From positions 1 to 39,841 of the forward strand of contig JAAYDF010000204.1 in assembly GCA_012729395.1 (NCBI GenBank): a stretch of 39,841 nt of DNA. The letters are read 5' to 3'. This document shows, piece after piece, positions 14,933 through 23,193 of the stretch. The stretch is from Phycisphaerae bacterium (GTDB lineage Bacteria; Planctomycetota; Phycisphaerae; UBA1845; PWPN01). How positions within the stretch are numbered: position 1 is the stretch's first letter; each line of letters starts with the position of its first letter. The position numbers were made by a program, and so were the translations under genes. The notes below the pieces were generated by a model, which saw only the letters and a program-made list of their open reading frames with translations, was not told the origin of the DNA and searched no databases.

Positions 14933-16489
14933 ATGGCGGATGTTTTCAAGAAGACCTACCGGGACCGCCAAGGGCGAAAACGCAAAACCAGTAAGTGGTA
15001 CGGGTGGGTGCGTGATGCAGACGGTTTTCGGAAACAGGTGCCATTGTGCCGCGACAAGGCTGCTGCACAAGTGATGCTTGGCGATCTGCTGCGAAAAGTC
15101 GAGCACGAGCAGGCGGGGATGGTAGATCGGCATGAGGAGCATCTGAAGACCCCATTGCGGCAGCATCTGGCGGACTACAAGTTATACCTGACGAACCAGG
15201 GGACGACGGTCGAATACGTGCAACTGGTGGCCACCCGGGTCGAGAACATTCTGGATGGCATTGGGGCCAGATACGTGCGGGACCTCCAGCCGGGCTTGGT
15301 TCAGACGTATCTTGCGGAAAGGCGAAAGCCAGACTTGGAGGACGAAGACGAAGAGGGGCTTTCTATCGGTACGTGCAACCATTATGTTCGAGCGATCAAA
15401 GCGTTCTGCACCTGGATGGTCAAGGATGGCCGCATTCCGGTAAGCCCGGTACAAATTCTGGGCACGAAGAACCCCCAGGCTGACCTGCGGCACGACCGGC
15501 GGCATTTGACCGATGAGGAATTGGCGAAGCTTCTGGCGGCTGCGGAAAAGGGACCGAAGAAGCTCTGTTTGACGGGTCCAGAGCGAGCACTGCTCTACCG
15601 ATTGACGGTTTACACCGGTCTGCGGGCAAACGAAGTGCGCTCGCTGCGGTGGCAGGATGTAGACCTAACTGGTGACCCACCAACCGTCACCGTTCGGGCG
15701 GCATACAGCAAACGTCGTCGGCTGGACGTGATTCCAATGCCGGCAGAACTGGTCAGGGCATTGCGGGCATGGTGCCGAGAACACGAAGCAGTCGCTGAGG
15801 AGGCGATCTTTCCAAACCTGACCGAGAAGACGGCTGATCTGTTGAAGTTCGACTTGGCGGCGGCTGGCGTCGCCTATGAGGACGCCTATGGCCGCTATGC
15901 CGATTTCCACAGCTTGCGGCACACGTTCGTTTCCCGGTTGAACAAGGCGGGGGTAAACCCGAAGGTGGTTCAGGACCTGGCCCGGCATTCGGATATCAGG
16001 CTGACCATGAACCGCTACGCCCATACCCTTTTGGAGGACCAAGCCCAAGCGATCAACCGGTTGGACGGTCTGCCGGACCCGAAAGAAACGGAGATCAAAG
16101 CGGCCCTTCGGACGGGCACGGACGATGCCGGGGTGTCTTCACCACAGCTTCCACACCCTGGAGACGTTTCAGTGCGCTGGGAGTCGCTTCAGGACAAGAA
16201 GGAAGTTCGTGATGAACCTGAAGAGGTTTATCGCGAAATGGCCGATTCAGGGCTGAAGGTCAGCCCTATTCGGCCCCAGTCTACTCCTGACTTTTCGAAA
16301 CGGAGAGGGGGGGATTCGAACCCCCGGATCAGTTTATTAACCGATCAACGGTTTAGCAAACCGTCGCTTTCAGCCACTCAGCCACCTCTCCGGTTGTCTT
16401 CAAGTTGTTGCGAGATAGTCGCTTACGAGATAATTGCCGTCTCCGTTCTGCGTATCGGTCGTTCGACGCCAGCCTTTTACCCTTTATGA
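14933..16489 (+). CDS. int: Tyrosine recombinase (phage-type integrase) whose frame runs through the tRNA-Ser attachment site
   Basis: The protein has an N-terminal Arm/SAM-like part, a core-binding domain (about 75-170) and a catalytic domain with Arg231 (TGLRANEVRSL), Lys260, His326-x-x-Arg329 (FHSLRHTF), His352 and the nucleophile Tyr362 (MNRYAHTL). It should integrate and excise the element. Residues after about 390 are not part of the fold. From about residue 457 to 487 the frame is antisense to the tRNA-Ser gene, and the last 30 residues come from the DNA beyond it. So the C-terminus of the 518-residue product depends on integration. Start chosen for GAAGGGAG upstream. Confidence 0.9.
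   Translation: MADVFKKTYRDRQGRKRKTSKWYGWVRDADGFRKQVPLCRDKAAAQVMLGDLLRKVEHEQAGMVDRHEEHLKTPLRQHLADYKLYLTNQGTTVEYVQLVATRVENILDGIGARYVRDLQPGLVQTYLAERRKPDLEDEDEEGLSIGTCNHYVRAIKAFCTWMVKDGRIPVSPVQILGTKNPQADLRHDRRHLTDEELAKLLAAAEKGPKKLCLTGPERALLYRLTVYTGLRANEVRSLRWQDVDLTGDPPTVTVRAAYSKRRRLDVIPMPAELVRALRAWCREHEAVAEEAIFPNLTEKTADLLKFDLAAAGVAYEDAYGRYADFHSLRHTFVSRLNKAGVNPKVVQDLARHSDIRLTMNRYAHTLLEDQAQAINRLDGLPDPKETEIKAALRTGTDDAGVSSPQLPHPGDVSVRWESLQDKKEVRDEPEEVYREMADSGLKVSPIRPQSTPDFSKRRGGDSNPRISLLTDQRFSKPSLSATQPPLRLSSSCCEIVAYEIIAVSVLRIGRSTPAFYPL
16301..16340. other. Probable attachment site (attR) in the 3' half of tRNA-Ser
   Basis: Integrases of this kind usually recombine within the T-arm or anticodon-arm part of a tRNA gene, and this one abuts the tRNA 3' end. 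The exact core cannot be set without the second copy, which I did not find by eye elsewhere in the window (searched for the GATTCGAACCCCC core). Confidence 0.45.
16301..16391 (-). tRNA. tRNA-Ser(GCU)
   Basis: The minus strand folds as a long-variable-arm tRNA. The acceptor GGAGAGG (16391-16385) pairs with CCTCTCC (16308-16302). The anticodon stem ACGGT/ACCGT encloses a TTGCTAA loop with anticodon GCT (reads AGC/AGU). The T arm GGGGG-TTCGAAT-CCCCC is complete, with discriminator G at 16301. CCA is not encoded. Its 3' end faces the integrase, and it serves as the probable attachment site; the gene remains intact after integration. Confidence 0.95.
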
Positions 16490-16577
16490 TATAGCCGAGG
16501 GTCGGCTCGATCAAGCATTTCCCGAATCGCTTCGCACGTTCCCTGGGCGGAAACACGAAGGTCTGCGAGGGGCGTTT

Positions 16578-17699
16578 TCAGCTTACCGCGGCGTGTTCCT
16601 CGGCGGGCACGGTGGTCGGCTGGAACAGATCCCAGGCGAGGATCGCGTCGGCTGGGATATCGGCCTGGGCGGTCAGGCCGACGAGTTCCTTGATTCGGGC
16701 GGGTTCGATTCCGCAGCCGGGGCGTTTGACGGTCAACATGGAGGGGGTGATTCGCGTGCCGGCGGGGATCTGAACGGCTGAGACGACGCTGCCGCGTGAG
16801 ACCTCGCGAACGTCCTGCTCGCATTCGAGCACTTCGCGGCGTCCCCTGCCCAGGGCCCCTTCGGTTTCGCGGGCGGCCGCCACATACTGGGCGAGCTGCG
16901 ACTCTTCGAGCGAGAAGGGATGGTCCGGGCCGGGCATGGTGCAGTCGAGGGTGAAGTGTTTTTCCAGGACGGCGGCGCCGGCGGCGACAGCCAGGGCGCC
17001 GGTGATCCATTCGGCGGTGTGGTCGGAGAAGCCGATTGGCAGGCTGTACCGGCCGCGAAGCTCGCCGATGACCCGCAGGTTTGCCTGGGTCAGCTGGGTG
17101 GGATAGGCGCTGATGCAGTGGAGCAGCACAAGCCGTGAGAGGGCTCCGCGATCGGCGAAGAGGTCGACTGCGGCGTCGATCTCATCCATCCGGCACGCCC
17201 CGGTCGAGGCGATCACGGTCAGTCGCGACTGGATCGCGCGTTCGACCAGCGGGACGTTGACCAGGTCGGGCGAGGCCAGTTTGATGGCCCGGACGCCCAG
17301 TTCGAGCAGGAATTCGAGGTCGTCGATGCTGAACGGCGTGGCGAGGAACTCGATGCCCACGTCGCGGCAGTATTTGAAGAGGTACTTGAACTCGTCGCGG
17401 GTCAGTTCCAACTCCTGGAGCATCTGCCGCTGATCGCAGTGGCCCTGGGCGGCCTGGTAGCCGGCGGTCGGGGCGTCGGAGACCACCAGATTCTCAGCGG
17501 TGAAGACCTGGAATTTGACGGCGTCGACGCCGACGCGCTTGGCGGTATCGACCAGGCTGACCGCCAGATCGATGCGTCCGTTGTGGTTGACTCCGGCTTC
17601 GCCGATGATGTAGGCGGGCTGGCCGGGGCCGATTCGTCGGCCGGCGATGTGAATTTCAGACATGCTCGATTGGTAGAGTGGGTTGCGACCACGATTCAT
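16578..17699 (-). CDS. neuB: N-acetylneuraminate/nonulosonate synthase (NeuB family)
   Basis: NeuB-type enzymes condense phosphoenolpyruvate with an amino sugar to make sialic, legionaminic or pseudaminic acid. The 373-residue protein has the synthase barrel (IIGEAGVNHNG, FQVFTAENLV, LATPFSIDDLEF, HCISAYPTQLTQANL, FSDHT, EKHFTLD) and a C-terminal SAF (antifreeze-like) domain (about 290-365). The start at 17699 has an AGGAGA site and overlaps the cytidylyltransferase gene by 44 bases; MSEIHIAG at 17663 is an alternative. The exact sugar product cannot be told from sequence. It is followed by the tRNA-Ser gene. Confidence 0.9.
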   Translation of the reverse strand: MNRGRNPLYQSSMSEIHIAGRRIGPGQPAYIIGEAGVNHNGRIDLAVSLVDTAKRVGVDAVKFQVFTAENLVVSDAPTAGYQAAQGHCDQRQMLQELELTRDEFKYLFKYCRDVGIEFLATPFSIDDLEFLLELGVRAIKLASPDLVNVPLVERAIQSRLTVIASTGACRMDEIDAAVDLFADRGALSRLVLLHCISAYPTQLTQANLRVIGELRGRYSLPIGFSDHTAEWITGALAVAAGAAVLEKHFTLDCTMPGPDHPFSLEESQLAQYVAAARETEGALGRGRREVLECEQDVREVSRGSVVSAVQIPAGTRITPSMLTVKRPGCGIEPARIKELVGLTAQADIPADAILAWDLFQPTTVPAEEHAAVS

Positions 17700-18426
17700 C
17701 GGGCTTCTCCTGCAGGCTTCGCATGATGCCTTCCGCGATGTAGAGGTCCTTGAGTTCGTCGATATCGACGATCAACTGGGATTTGGGATGGACGACCCCG
17801 CGGCGGTCCTTGCCCAGAAACGCGTGGAAGTCTTCGGCGTGTTCCGGCTGGCGGTACAGCGACTCGCGGGTGACCGCGACCACGGCGCCGTTGGGCACGA
17901 ACATCGGACGAAGGTCCTGGCGGCGGTAGATGGGTTTTTCGCAGTTGAGTTTGACGCGGTCGCCGTCGGCCAGTTGGACCATCCAGTCGGGGTGGAACTT
18001 GCCGACGGGGCTGTAGGTCTGAACGGAACTGCCGCCCTTGTCGATCAGGTGCCGAACGGCCAGATCGATCAGCCCGTCGGGGCGGATCGGAATATTGCCG
18101 TAGAGGATGGCGATCACGTCGGCTTGGTAGCCGTAGAGCTCCAGGGCGCGATCGCAGCCGAATCGTGCGGCGGCGTCGACGGTGGCGCGGTCGTGGGCCA
18201 GGTCATCGGGCCGGCCGACCACCCAGGTGTTGTATTGGCTGGCGATCTGTCGGACCTTTGGATCGTCGCTGGTGACGATCACCTGGTCGATCGACTTGGC
18301 GGCCATGGCCGCTTCGATCGAGTAGGCGATCACGGGCTTGCCCAGCAGCATTCGGGTGTGCTTGCCCGGCAGGCCGCGTGAACCCATTCGGGCGATAATG
18401 ACCGCCAGCGTTTTTGGTCTCGCCAT
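17656..18426 (-). CDS. neuA: Acylneuraminate (CMP-nonulosonate) cytidylyltransferase
   Basis: This 256-residue enzyme activates a nine-carbon acid sugar with CTP for transfer to surface polysaccharide. The nucleotide-binding signature LAVIIARMGSRGLPGKH (about 6-22) and the segments TSDDPKVRQIA and RPDDLAHDRATV are typical. The start MARPKTLAV at 18426 has a GGAG site; the frame is open upstream to 18492 but without one. It overlaps neuB, implying coupled expression. The 18427-18592 gap upstream carries a TCCGATAA motif at 18500-18493. Confidence 0.88.
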   Translation of the reverse strand: MARPKTLAVIIARMGSRGLPGKHTRMLLGKPVIAYSIEAAMAAKSIDQVIVTSDDPKVRQIASQYNTWVVGRPDDLAHDRATVDAAARFGCDRALELYGYQADVIAILYGNIPIRPDGLIDLAVRHLIDKGGSSVQTYSPVGKFHPDWMVQLADGDRVKLNCEKPIYRRQDLRPMFVPNGAVVAVTRESLYRQPEHAEDFHAFLGKDRRGVVHPKSQLIVDIDELKDLYIAEGIMRSLQEKPDESWSQPTLPIEHV

Positions 18427-18492
18427 GAGATGGTAGCTCCGTCGTGAGACAGTATGTCCAGGGCTCGCCCCAGTGCGGGGCCTCTGTAACAC

Positions 18493-18500
18493 TTATCGGA
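18493..18500 (-). promoter_or_regulatory. TCCGATAA motif 67 bases upstream of neuA (recurs upstream of two other genes)
   Basis: The same 8-mer, in the same orientation relative to the next gene, is found at 33679-33672 and 36233-36240. It resembles the -10 half of a FliA/WhiG-type promoter, but no matching -35 half is present here. Confidence 0.3.
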
Positions 18501-18592
18501 ATGGATAAAGGGGGGGCTTGACTTATAAGCAGCCGCCGTCAGCGGTCGGTAAGTGATTGGCGGGCAAGGGGATGTGGTCGAAACAACGCGGC

Positions 18593-18940
18593 TCAAGAAT
18601 TATGGGACGCGGTGACGGTGGTGCTGATGCCTCCGCGCGGGGTGAAGTGTCCTTCGACGGTCATCCGCCGTGGCGAGCAGACCGCGACCAGGTCGTCGAG
18701 GATCCGGTTGACCAGCCGTTCGTAGAAGATCCCCTCATTGCGGTAGCCCTGCAAGTAAATCTTTAGTGCCTTTAATTCGAGGCATTTGGGGCCGGGCACG
18801 TATCGGATGACGATGGTGGCGAAATCCGGATGGCCGGTCTTGGGACAGAGGCTGGTGAACTCCGGCTGTTCGATCAGGATGTCGTATTCCCGATCGGGGT
18901 AGGGGTTCTCGAAGGTTTCGAGCAGTTGTTTGTCCGGCAT
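18593..18940 (-). CDS. queF: NADPH-dependent 7-cyano-7-deazaguanine reductase (QueF)
   Basis: QueF reduces preQ0 to preQ1 in queuosine synthesis. The 115-residue single-domain form carries the catalytic pair Cys32 ([13 protein letters not shown]) and Asp39, spaced seven residues apart as in the B. subtilis enzyme, and the QueF motif [11 protein letters not shown] (53-63). The C-terminal HFTPRGG is also conserved. It lies 11 bases after the Gfo/Idh gene in the lipid A cluster, probably by operon convenience rather than shared function. No other queuosine gene is in the window. Confidence 0.95.
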   Translation of the reverse strand: MPDKQLLETFENPYPDREYDILIEQPEFTSLCPKTGHPDFATIVIRYVPGPKCLELKALKIYLQGYRNEGIFYERLVNRILDDLVAVCSPRRMTVEGHFTPRGGISTTVTASHNS

Positions 18941-18951
18941 AAGTCTCTGCG

Positions 18952-19968
18952 CTAACTCAGTTTCCAGTTATGTTCTTTGATCGATCGGACAATTCTATCC
19001 GCGGTTTCGACGGCGTCCAGTCCATCCCGGGCCGAGACCACCGGGCGGGAGTTGGTTCGCACGGCCTCGACGAAGGCCAGCAGTTCGGCCCGCAGGGGTT
19101 CTTCATCGGTGAAGCTGAGGGGTTCGATCTTGACGAGCTTGGAATAGTCGCCGCCGGCCAGTTGGGCGAGGTTTTCGAGGTTCTGCTCGCGGGCGATCTT
19201 GAGGACGTCGAGGTTGGCGTCCTTCTTGATCGCCACGCCGGTTTTTTTCTGGTAGTCGAGGCTCAGGTAGGCCTGTTCGGAGAAGACGCGGATCCGCCGT
19301 TCGGTCTTGAGGGCTAGGCGTGAGCCGGTCAGGTTGGCCACGCAGCCGTCGGCGAAGGTCAGGCGGGCGTTGGCGATGTCCTCGTGCGGACCCAGGACGC
19401 TGACGCCGACGGCTTCGACCTGGGCGACCGGCTGACCGGTCAGGCTCAGGACGATGTCGATGTCGTGGATCATCATGTCCATGACCACGCCGACGTCGGC
19501 GCTGCGGAAGGTAAAGGGACTGACCCGCTGGGATTCGATGAAGCGGGGGCGGATGCCCATCTTGTTGATGGCCCGCACGACCGGGTTGAAGCGTTCGGTG
19601 TGGCCGACCTGGACGACGACGCCGTGTTTTTCAGCCAGATCGACGATCCGGCGGCCCTCTTCGACGTTTCCGGCGAGGGGTTTTTCGATGAGGACGGCCT
19701 TGCCGGCCTCGATGAAGGGTTTGGCGGTCTGCAGATGGGCCACCGTGGGCACGGCGATCGAGACCAGGTCGACCTGGTCGATGACCGGCTCGATGTCGGC
19801 GAAGGCTTGGGCGGCGAATTTGCGGGCGTATTCGTTGGCGCGTTCGAGATTGGCGTCGACGACGGCCACGAGCTTGGTCTCAGCCAGTTCGGAATAGATC
19901 CGCACGTGATGGCGGCCCATGTGGCCGACGCCGACGACGGCTGCTCGCAATGGCGTTACGGTGCTCAC
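18952..19968 (-). CDS. Gfo/Idh/MocA-family NAD(P)-dependent oxidoreductase, lipid A cluster
   Basis: The 338-residue protein has the N-terminal Rossmann fold ([17 protein letters not shown], 9-25), the family [11 protein letters not shown] motif (about 95-105) and the C-terminal alpha/beta domain. It begins with GTG overlapping the lpxA stop (GTGA). A dehydrogenase fixed beside lpxA recalls GnnA, which oxidises UDP-GlcNAc at C3 to make amide-linked lipid A. The partner aminotransferase GnnB is not in the window, so this substrate is only a suggestion; another nucleotide sugar is possible. Confidence 0.85.
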   Translation of the reverse strand: MSTVTPLRAAVVGVGHMGRHHVRIYSELAETKLVAVVDANLERANEYARKFAAQAFADIEPVIDQVDLVSIAVPTVAHLQTAKPFIEAGKAVLIEKPLAGNVEEGRRIVDLAEKHGVVVQVGHTERFNPVVRAINKMGIRPRFIESQRVSPFTFRSADVGVVMDMMIHDIDIVLSLTGQPVAQVEAVGVSVLGPHEDIANARLTFADGCVANLTGSRLALKTERRIRVFSEQAYLSLDYQKKTGVAIKKDANLDVLKIAREQNLENLAQLAGGDYSKLVKIEPLSFTDEEPLRAELLAFVEAVRTNSRPVVSARDGLDAVETADRIVRSIKEHNWKLS

Positions 19969-20804
19969 TTGATGTCCTTGTAGTAGTTTTTCAGGTCGGC
20001 GGCCTGGTCGGTCCGGCAGGATTCGAGGTGGCGTCCGTGCTTGCCGAGGTAGCTACGCCGCATGAAGTCGATCAGGTAGCGGACGTTGGGGTCGGTTCCG
20101 TTGCTCTTTTCCAGTTCTTCGAGGGCGGGCAGGGCCTGGCGTTTGCGGAAGAGCTTGCGGTAGGCCTCCTTGATCGCGTCGATCTGCCGGTCGTCGAAGC
20201 CGTTTCGTCCCAGGCCGGTGGTGTTGACCCCGCGGATCGAGCCGGGATTGCCCTCGAAGATCATGAAGGGCGGCACGTCGTAGACCACGCGGGTCAGTCC
20301 GCCGACCATGGCGTTGCGGCCGACGGTGACCAGGTGGTGGATGGCGGCTCCGCCGCCGACGACGACGGAGGATTCGAGGACCACGTGGCCGCCGATCAGG
20401 GCGTTGTTGGCCACCAGCACGCGGTCGCCGACGTGGCAGTCGTGGGCGATGTGGACGCCGGCCATGACCAGGCACTGATTGGCGAGGGTGGTTTTTCCGC
20501 CTCCCAGTTCGGTGCCCAGGTGCATGGTCACGTTTTCTCGGAAGACGTTGCCGTCGCCGATGATGACCTGGGTGTCTTCACCCTTGTACTTGAGGTCCTG
20601 GGGGACGGTTCCGATCACCACGTTCTGGAAGAACTGGTTGCCGCGTCCGATGGCGGTCCGTCCGACGATGGTGACGTTGTTGTGCAGCACGCAGTCGGGC
20701 CCGATGGTCACGTTGGGTCCGATCAGGCAGTTGAACCCGATCTGGGCGGTTTCGTGGACCTGGGCCTTCGGGTCTATCCGGGCTGTCGGGTCAATTCTGG
20801 TCAT
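19965..20804 (-). CDS. lpxA: UDP-N-acetylglucosamine O-acyltransferase LpxA
   Basis: LpxA carries out the first acylation of lipid A synthesis. The 279-residue protein is a left-handed beta-helix with many hexapeptide repeats (IGPNVTIGPDCVLHNNVTI) and the active-site HIAHDCHVGD stretch with catalytic His121. The C-terminal helical domain begins near RNGFDDRQIDAIKEAY. It lies 45 bases after lpxC-fabZ and is overlapped by the Gfo/Idh start. If the neighbouring dehydrogenase supplies a 3-amino sugar, this LpxA may make an amide rather than ester link. Confidence 0.95.
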   Translation of the reverse strand: MTRIDPTARIDPKAQVHETAQIGFNCLIGPNVTIGPDCVLHNNVTIVGRTAIGRGNQFFQNVVIGTVPQDLKYKGEDTQVIIGDGNVFRENVTMHLGTELGGGKTTLANQCLVMAGVHIAHDCHVGDRVLVANNALIGGHVVLESSVVVGGGAAIHHLVTVGRNAMVGGLTRVVYDVPPFMIFEGNPGSIRGVNTTGLGRNGFDDRQIDAIKEAYRKLFRKRQALPALEELEKSNGTDPNVRYLIDFMRRSYLGKHGRHLESCRTDQAADLKNYYKDIK

Positions 20805-20849
20805 GGCTTTCAGTATCGTTTCGAAAAGGGCCTTGGCCGTTTGGCGGCG

Positions 20850-22169
20850 TCAATCGCCGTAGGCGTCGATGAGCATGAATTTGATGGTGGCCTCAGCGGC
20901 GACCGCGTCGCCGATACGGGCCACGCACCGCACGTGGCCGGTTCGCTGCTTGGCCCGGACGCTGTGAGCTTCGAGGATCAACTGGTCGCCCGGCACGGCG
21001 GGCTTTCGCATTTTGACCTTGTCCATGCTGATCAGGTACGGCAGCTTGCCGGTGTGCTCAAGTTTCTGGCTCAGGAGGAGTCCGGCCAGTTGGGCCATGG
21101 CCTCGAGGATCATCACGCCGGGCATCACCGGGGCGGACGGGTAGTGGCCCTGGAAGAATGGCTCGTTGATGGTGACGTTTTTGACGCCGATGGCCCTGCG
21201 GTCGCCGTCGAGTTCGATCACCTTGTCGACCATCAGGAACGGGTAGCGGTGGGGCAGTATCCGCTGAATCTGACGGATATCGAGCACGGGCCGCGAGGCG
21301 ATGCGGCGATCCAGCTCCAGCGCCTTGACCTTGGCGGCGAGGCGTTTGACCAGGGCGTGGTTGAGCGAGTGGCCGGACTTGTAGCAGACGATGCGGCCGC
21401 GGATTCGGCGGCCCAGCAGGGCCAGGTCGCCGATCAGGTCCTGGATTTTGTGGCGGACGGGCTCATCGGGGAAACGCAGTTCGTTTTCGATGGGGCCCTT
21501 CTCGCCGAGGACGAGGATGTCGCCGTAGGTCAGGTGGCGACCGTAGCCGCCCTGGCGGAGCTGCTCGGCTTCCTTTTCGAGCAGGAAGGTGCGGGCCGGG
21601 GCGATTTCGCGGACGAACTGCTCCGGCGTGAGGTTGATGGCGTAGACCTGGCGGCCGATGATGTTGCCGGAGTTGGAGTAGTCCAGGTCGTAGAGGATGC
21701 TGAGTTCTTCGCCTTCGGTGGGCAGGGCGGCCAGCATGGCTTCGCCTTCGCGCACGGTCACGGCTTCGGTGATCTGGTGGGTCGGGCGCGGGACGTCCTG
21801 TTCCTTGGTGCCGGCCTGCTGGAGGACGCGGACGAAGGGCAGGCAACTGCCGTCGCCGCCCGGCAGTTCCGGGCCGGACATTTCCACCTCGATGTTGTCG
21901 ATGCCGAGCCCGGCGATGGCGGAGAGGCAGTGTTCGACGGTTTCGACGGCGACGGTGCCGTTTCGCAGAGACGAGCGGCGCATCCGGCGGGTCAGGTTCT
22001 CGGACCGGGCGGGGATTCGGATCGGCTGGCCCTGGTCGGTACGGACGAAGACCACGCCGCTGTTGGGCGGCGCGGGGCGAAACCTGACCCGGGCCGGTTC
22101 CGAGGTGAACAGGCCGCGGCCCTCGAAGTCGATGTCATTTGCGATCGTGTATTGCTTGTCTGAGCTCAT
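20850..22169 (-). CDS. lpxC-fabZ: Fusion of UDP-3-O-acyl-GlcNAc deacetylase LpxC and 3-hydroxyacyl-ACP dehydratase FabZ
   Basis: The 439-residue protein joins two enzymes. Residues about 1-285 are LpxC, the committed zinc deacetylase of lipid A synthesis, with ligands His80 (EHCLSA), His240 and Asp244 (HKIQDLIGD) and catalytic His267 (SGHSLNH). Residues about 295-437 are FabZ with LPHRYPFLMVDKV, catalytic His342 (GHYPSAPVMPG) and Glu356 (ILEAMAQ). This fusion is known in Bacteroidetes and some other phyla. The start overlaps the lpxD end by 35 bases and has no clear ribosome-binding site, so translation is probably coupled. Confidence 0.95.
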   Translation of the reverse strand: MSSDKQYTIANDIDFEGRGLFTSEPARVRFRPAPPNSGVVFVRTDQGQPIRIPARSENLTRRMRRSSLRNGTVAVETVEHCLSAIAGLGIDNIEVEMSGPELPGGDGSCLPFVRVLQQAGTKEQDVPRPTHQITEAVTVREGEAMLAALPTEGEELSILYDLDYSNSGNIIGRQVYAINLTPEQFVREIAPARTFLLEKEAEQLRQGGYGRHLTYGDILVLGEKGPIENELRFPDEPVRHKIQDLIGDLALLGRRIRGRIVCYKSGHSLNHALVKRLAAKVKALELDRRIASRPVLDIRQIQRILPHRYPFLMVDKVIELDGDRRAIGVKNVTINEPFFQGHYPSAPVMPGVMILEAMAQLAGLLLSQKLEHTGKLPYLISMDKVKMRKPAVPGDQLILEAHSVRAKQRTGHVRCVARIGDAVAAEATIKFMLIDAYGD

Positions 22170-23193
22170 AGAGTTCGTTCGACAGTTCCTGCACCTTCTC
22201 GGCCAACTCCGGTAGCCGTCGCACCAGGGCGTGGTGCCGGAGGTACTGGCGATGGTCGTAGGCCATCAGGCCGCTGACCATCGCGCCTGGCGGCAAGCTC
22301 TTGCAGATGGAGCAGCCGGCGGCGCCTCGCACCCCATCGCCCACGGTCAGGTGGTCGCTCACGCCCGCCTTGCCGGCCAGCACCACGTACCGACCCAGCG
22401 TCGAGCTTCCGGCGATGCCGGATTGGGCGGCCAGCACCGAGTGCGGGCCTATTCGTACATTATGTGCGATCTGCACCTGGTTATCAATCTTGGTCCCGTG
22501 GCCGATGACGGTGGCGCCGGCCTTGGCCCGGTCCACGCACGAGCAGGCCCCGATCTCGACGTCGTCCTCGATGACCACGGTTCCGATGTGGGCGATCTTG
22601 CGGTGTCGGCCGTCGATCAGGTTGTAGCCGAACCCGTCGGCGCCGATGGCCGCGTTGGGGTGGATGATGACGCGGTCACCGATGGTCACCCGTTCGCGGA
22701 TCACGACGCCCGGCCAGATCACGCCGTCGCGTCCGATTTGCACGTCCGGACCGATCGTCACGTTCGGATGGATGACGGTGTTGGCGCCGATCCGCGTCCG
22801 CGGGCCGATGCAGGCGTGGGCGCCGACGGCGACGGACGGGTCGAGTTGGGTTTCGACGACGGCGGAGGGGTGGACTCCCGGCTGCGGATGCGGCAGCGGC
22901 GGGGCGAAGACGTCGAGCAGGGCCGCCCACGCCAAATCGGGCCGTTCGACCTCGATCGCCGGCCGTTCCACGCGCATGTCCGGCCGGACCAGGACCGCGG
23001 TCGCCTTGGAGGCGGCCAGATCGGCCAGGTACTTTTCGGTGGTCACGAAGCTGATCTGCCCCTCCTGAGCCGTGGCGAGGTCGGCGATTCCGGTGATGAC
23101 CGGATCGGCCGGTCCGGCCAGGCGGCCGGCGACCATCGCCGCCAGTTGGCTGAGGCGATACGTTGGCACGGCTTGGGGGCTTGGCGTGGTCAT
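22135..23193 (-). CDS. lpxD: UDP-3-O-(3-hydroxyacyl)glucosamine N-acyltransferase LpxD
   Basis: LpxD adds the N-linked acyl chain to the lipid A precursor. The 352-residue protein has the N-terminal uridine-binding domain (ITGIADLATAQEGQISFV, about 33-50), hexapeptide repeats (about 105-300) and the catalytic His244 (QIAHNVRIG). A C-terminal helix (LPELAEKVQELSNELYELR) caps the trimer. Its ATG overlaps the ompH stop as ATGA. The order ompH-lpxD-lpxC/fabZ-lpxA is the common envelope operon. Confidence 0.95.
   Translation of the reverse strand: MTTPSPQAVPTYRLSQLAAMVAGRLAGPADPVITGIADLATAQEGQISFVTTEKYLADLAASKATAVLVRPDMRVERPAIEVERPDLAWAALLDVFAPPLPHPQPGVHPSAVVETQLDPSVAVGAHACIGPRTRIGANTVIHPNVTIGPDVQIGRDGVIWPGVVIRERVTIGDRVIIHPNAAIGADGFGYNLIDGRHRKIAHIGTVVIEDDVEIGACSCVDRAKAGATVIGHGTKIDNQVQIAHNVRIGPHSVLAAQSGIAGSSTLGRYVVLAGKAGVSDHLTVGDGVRGAAGCSICKSLPPGAMVSGLMAYDHRQYLRHHALVRRLPELAEKVQELSNELYELRQAIHDRK

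Larger units (their letters stand above)
9436..16340. mobile_element. Integrated mobile element at tRNA-Ser(GCU); left end not located
   Basis: The stretch carries a typical integrative-element set in one direction: DNA-binding protein, small HTH proteins, replication HTH protein, primase-helicase, excisionase-like protein, Cro/CI-like regulator and tyrosine integrase. The integrase abuts the 3' end of a tRNA-Ser gene on the opposite strand, the classic arrangement. The right end lies in the tRNA 3' half (about 16301-16340). The left boundary given is only the left limit of the element-like sequence. No second copy of the tRNA 3' end was seen, so the true element may extend further left and include CRISPR-Cas. 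Confidence 0.6.

Noticed and set aside
19950-22163. Long plus-strand open frame of over 700 codons across the lpx genes
   Set aside because: It is antisense to lpxA, lpxC-fabZ and the end of lpxD, has a biased Gly/Asp/Val-rich translation and no recognisable domain; it follows from the GC-rich codon pattern.
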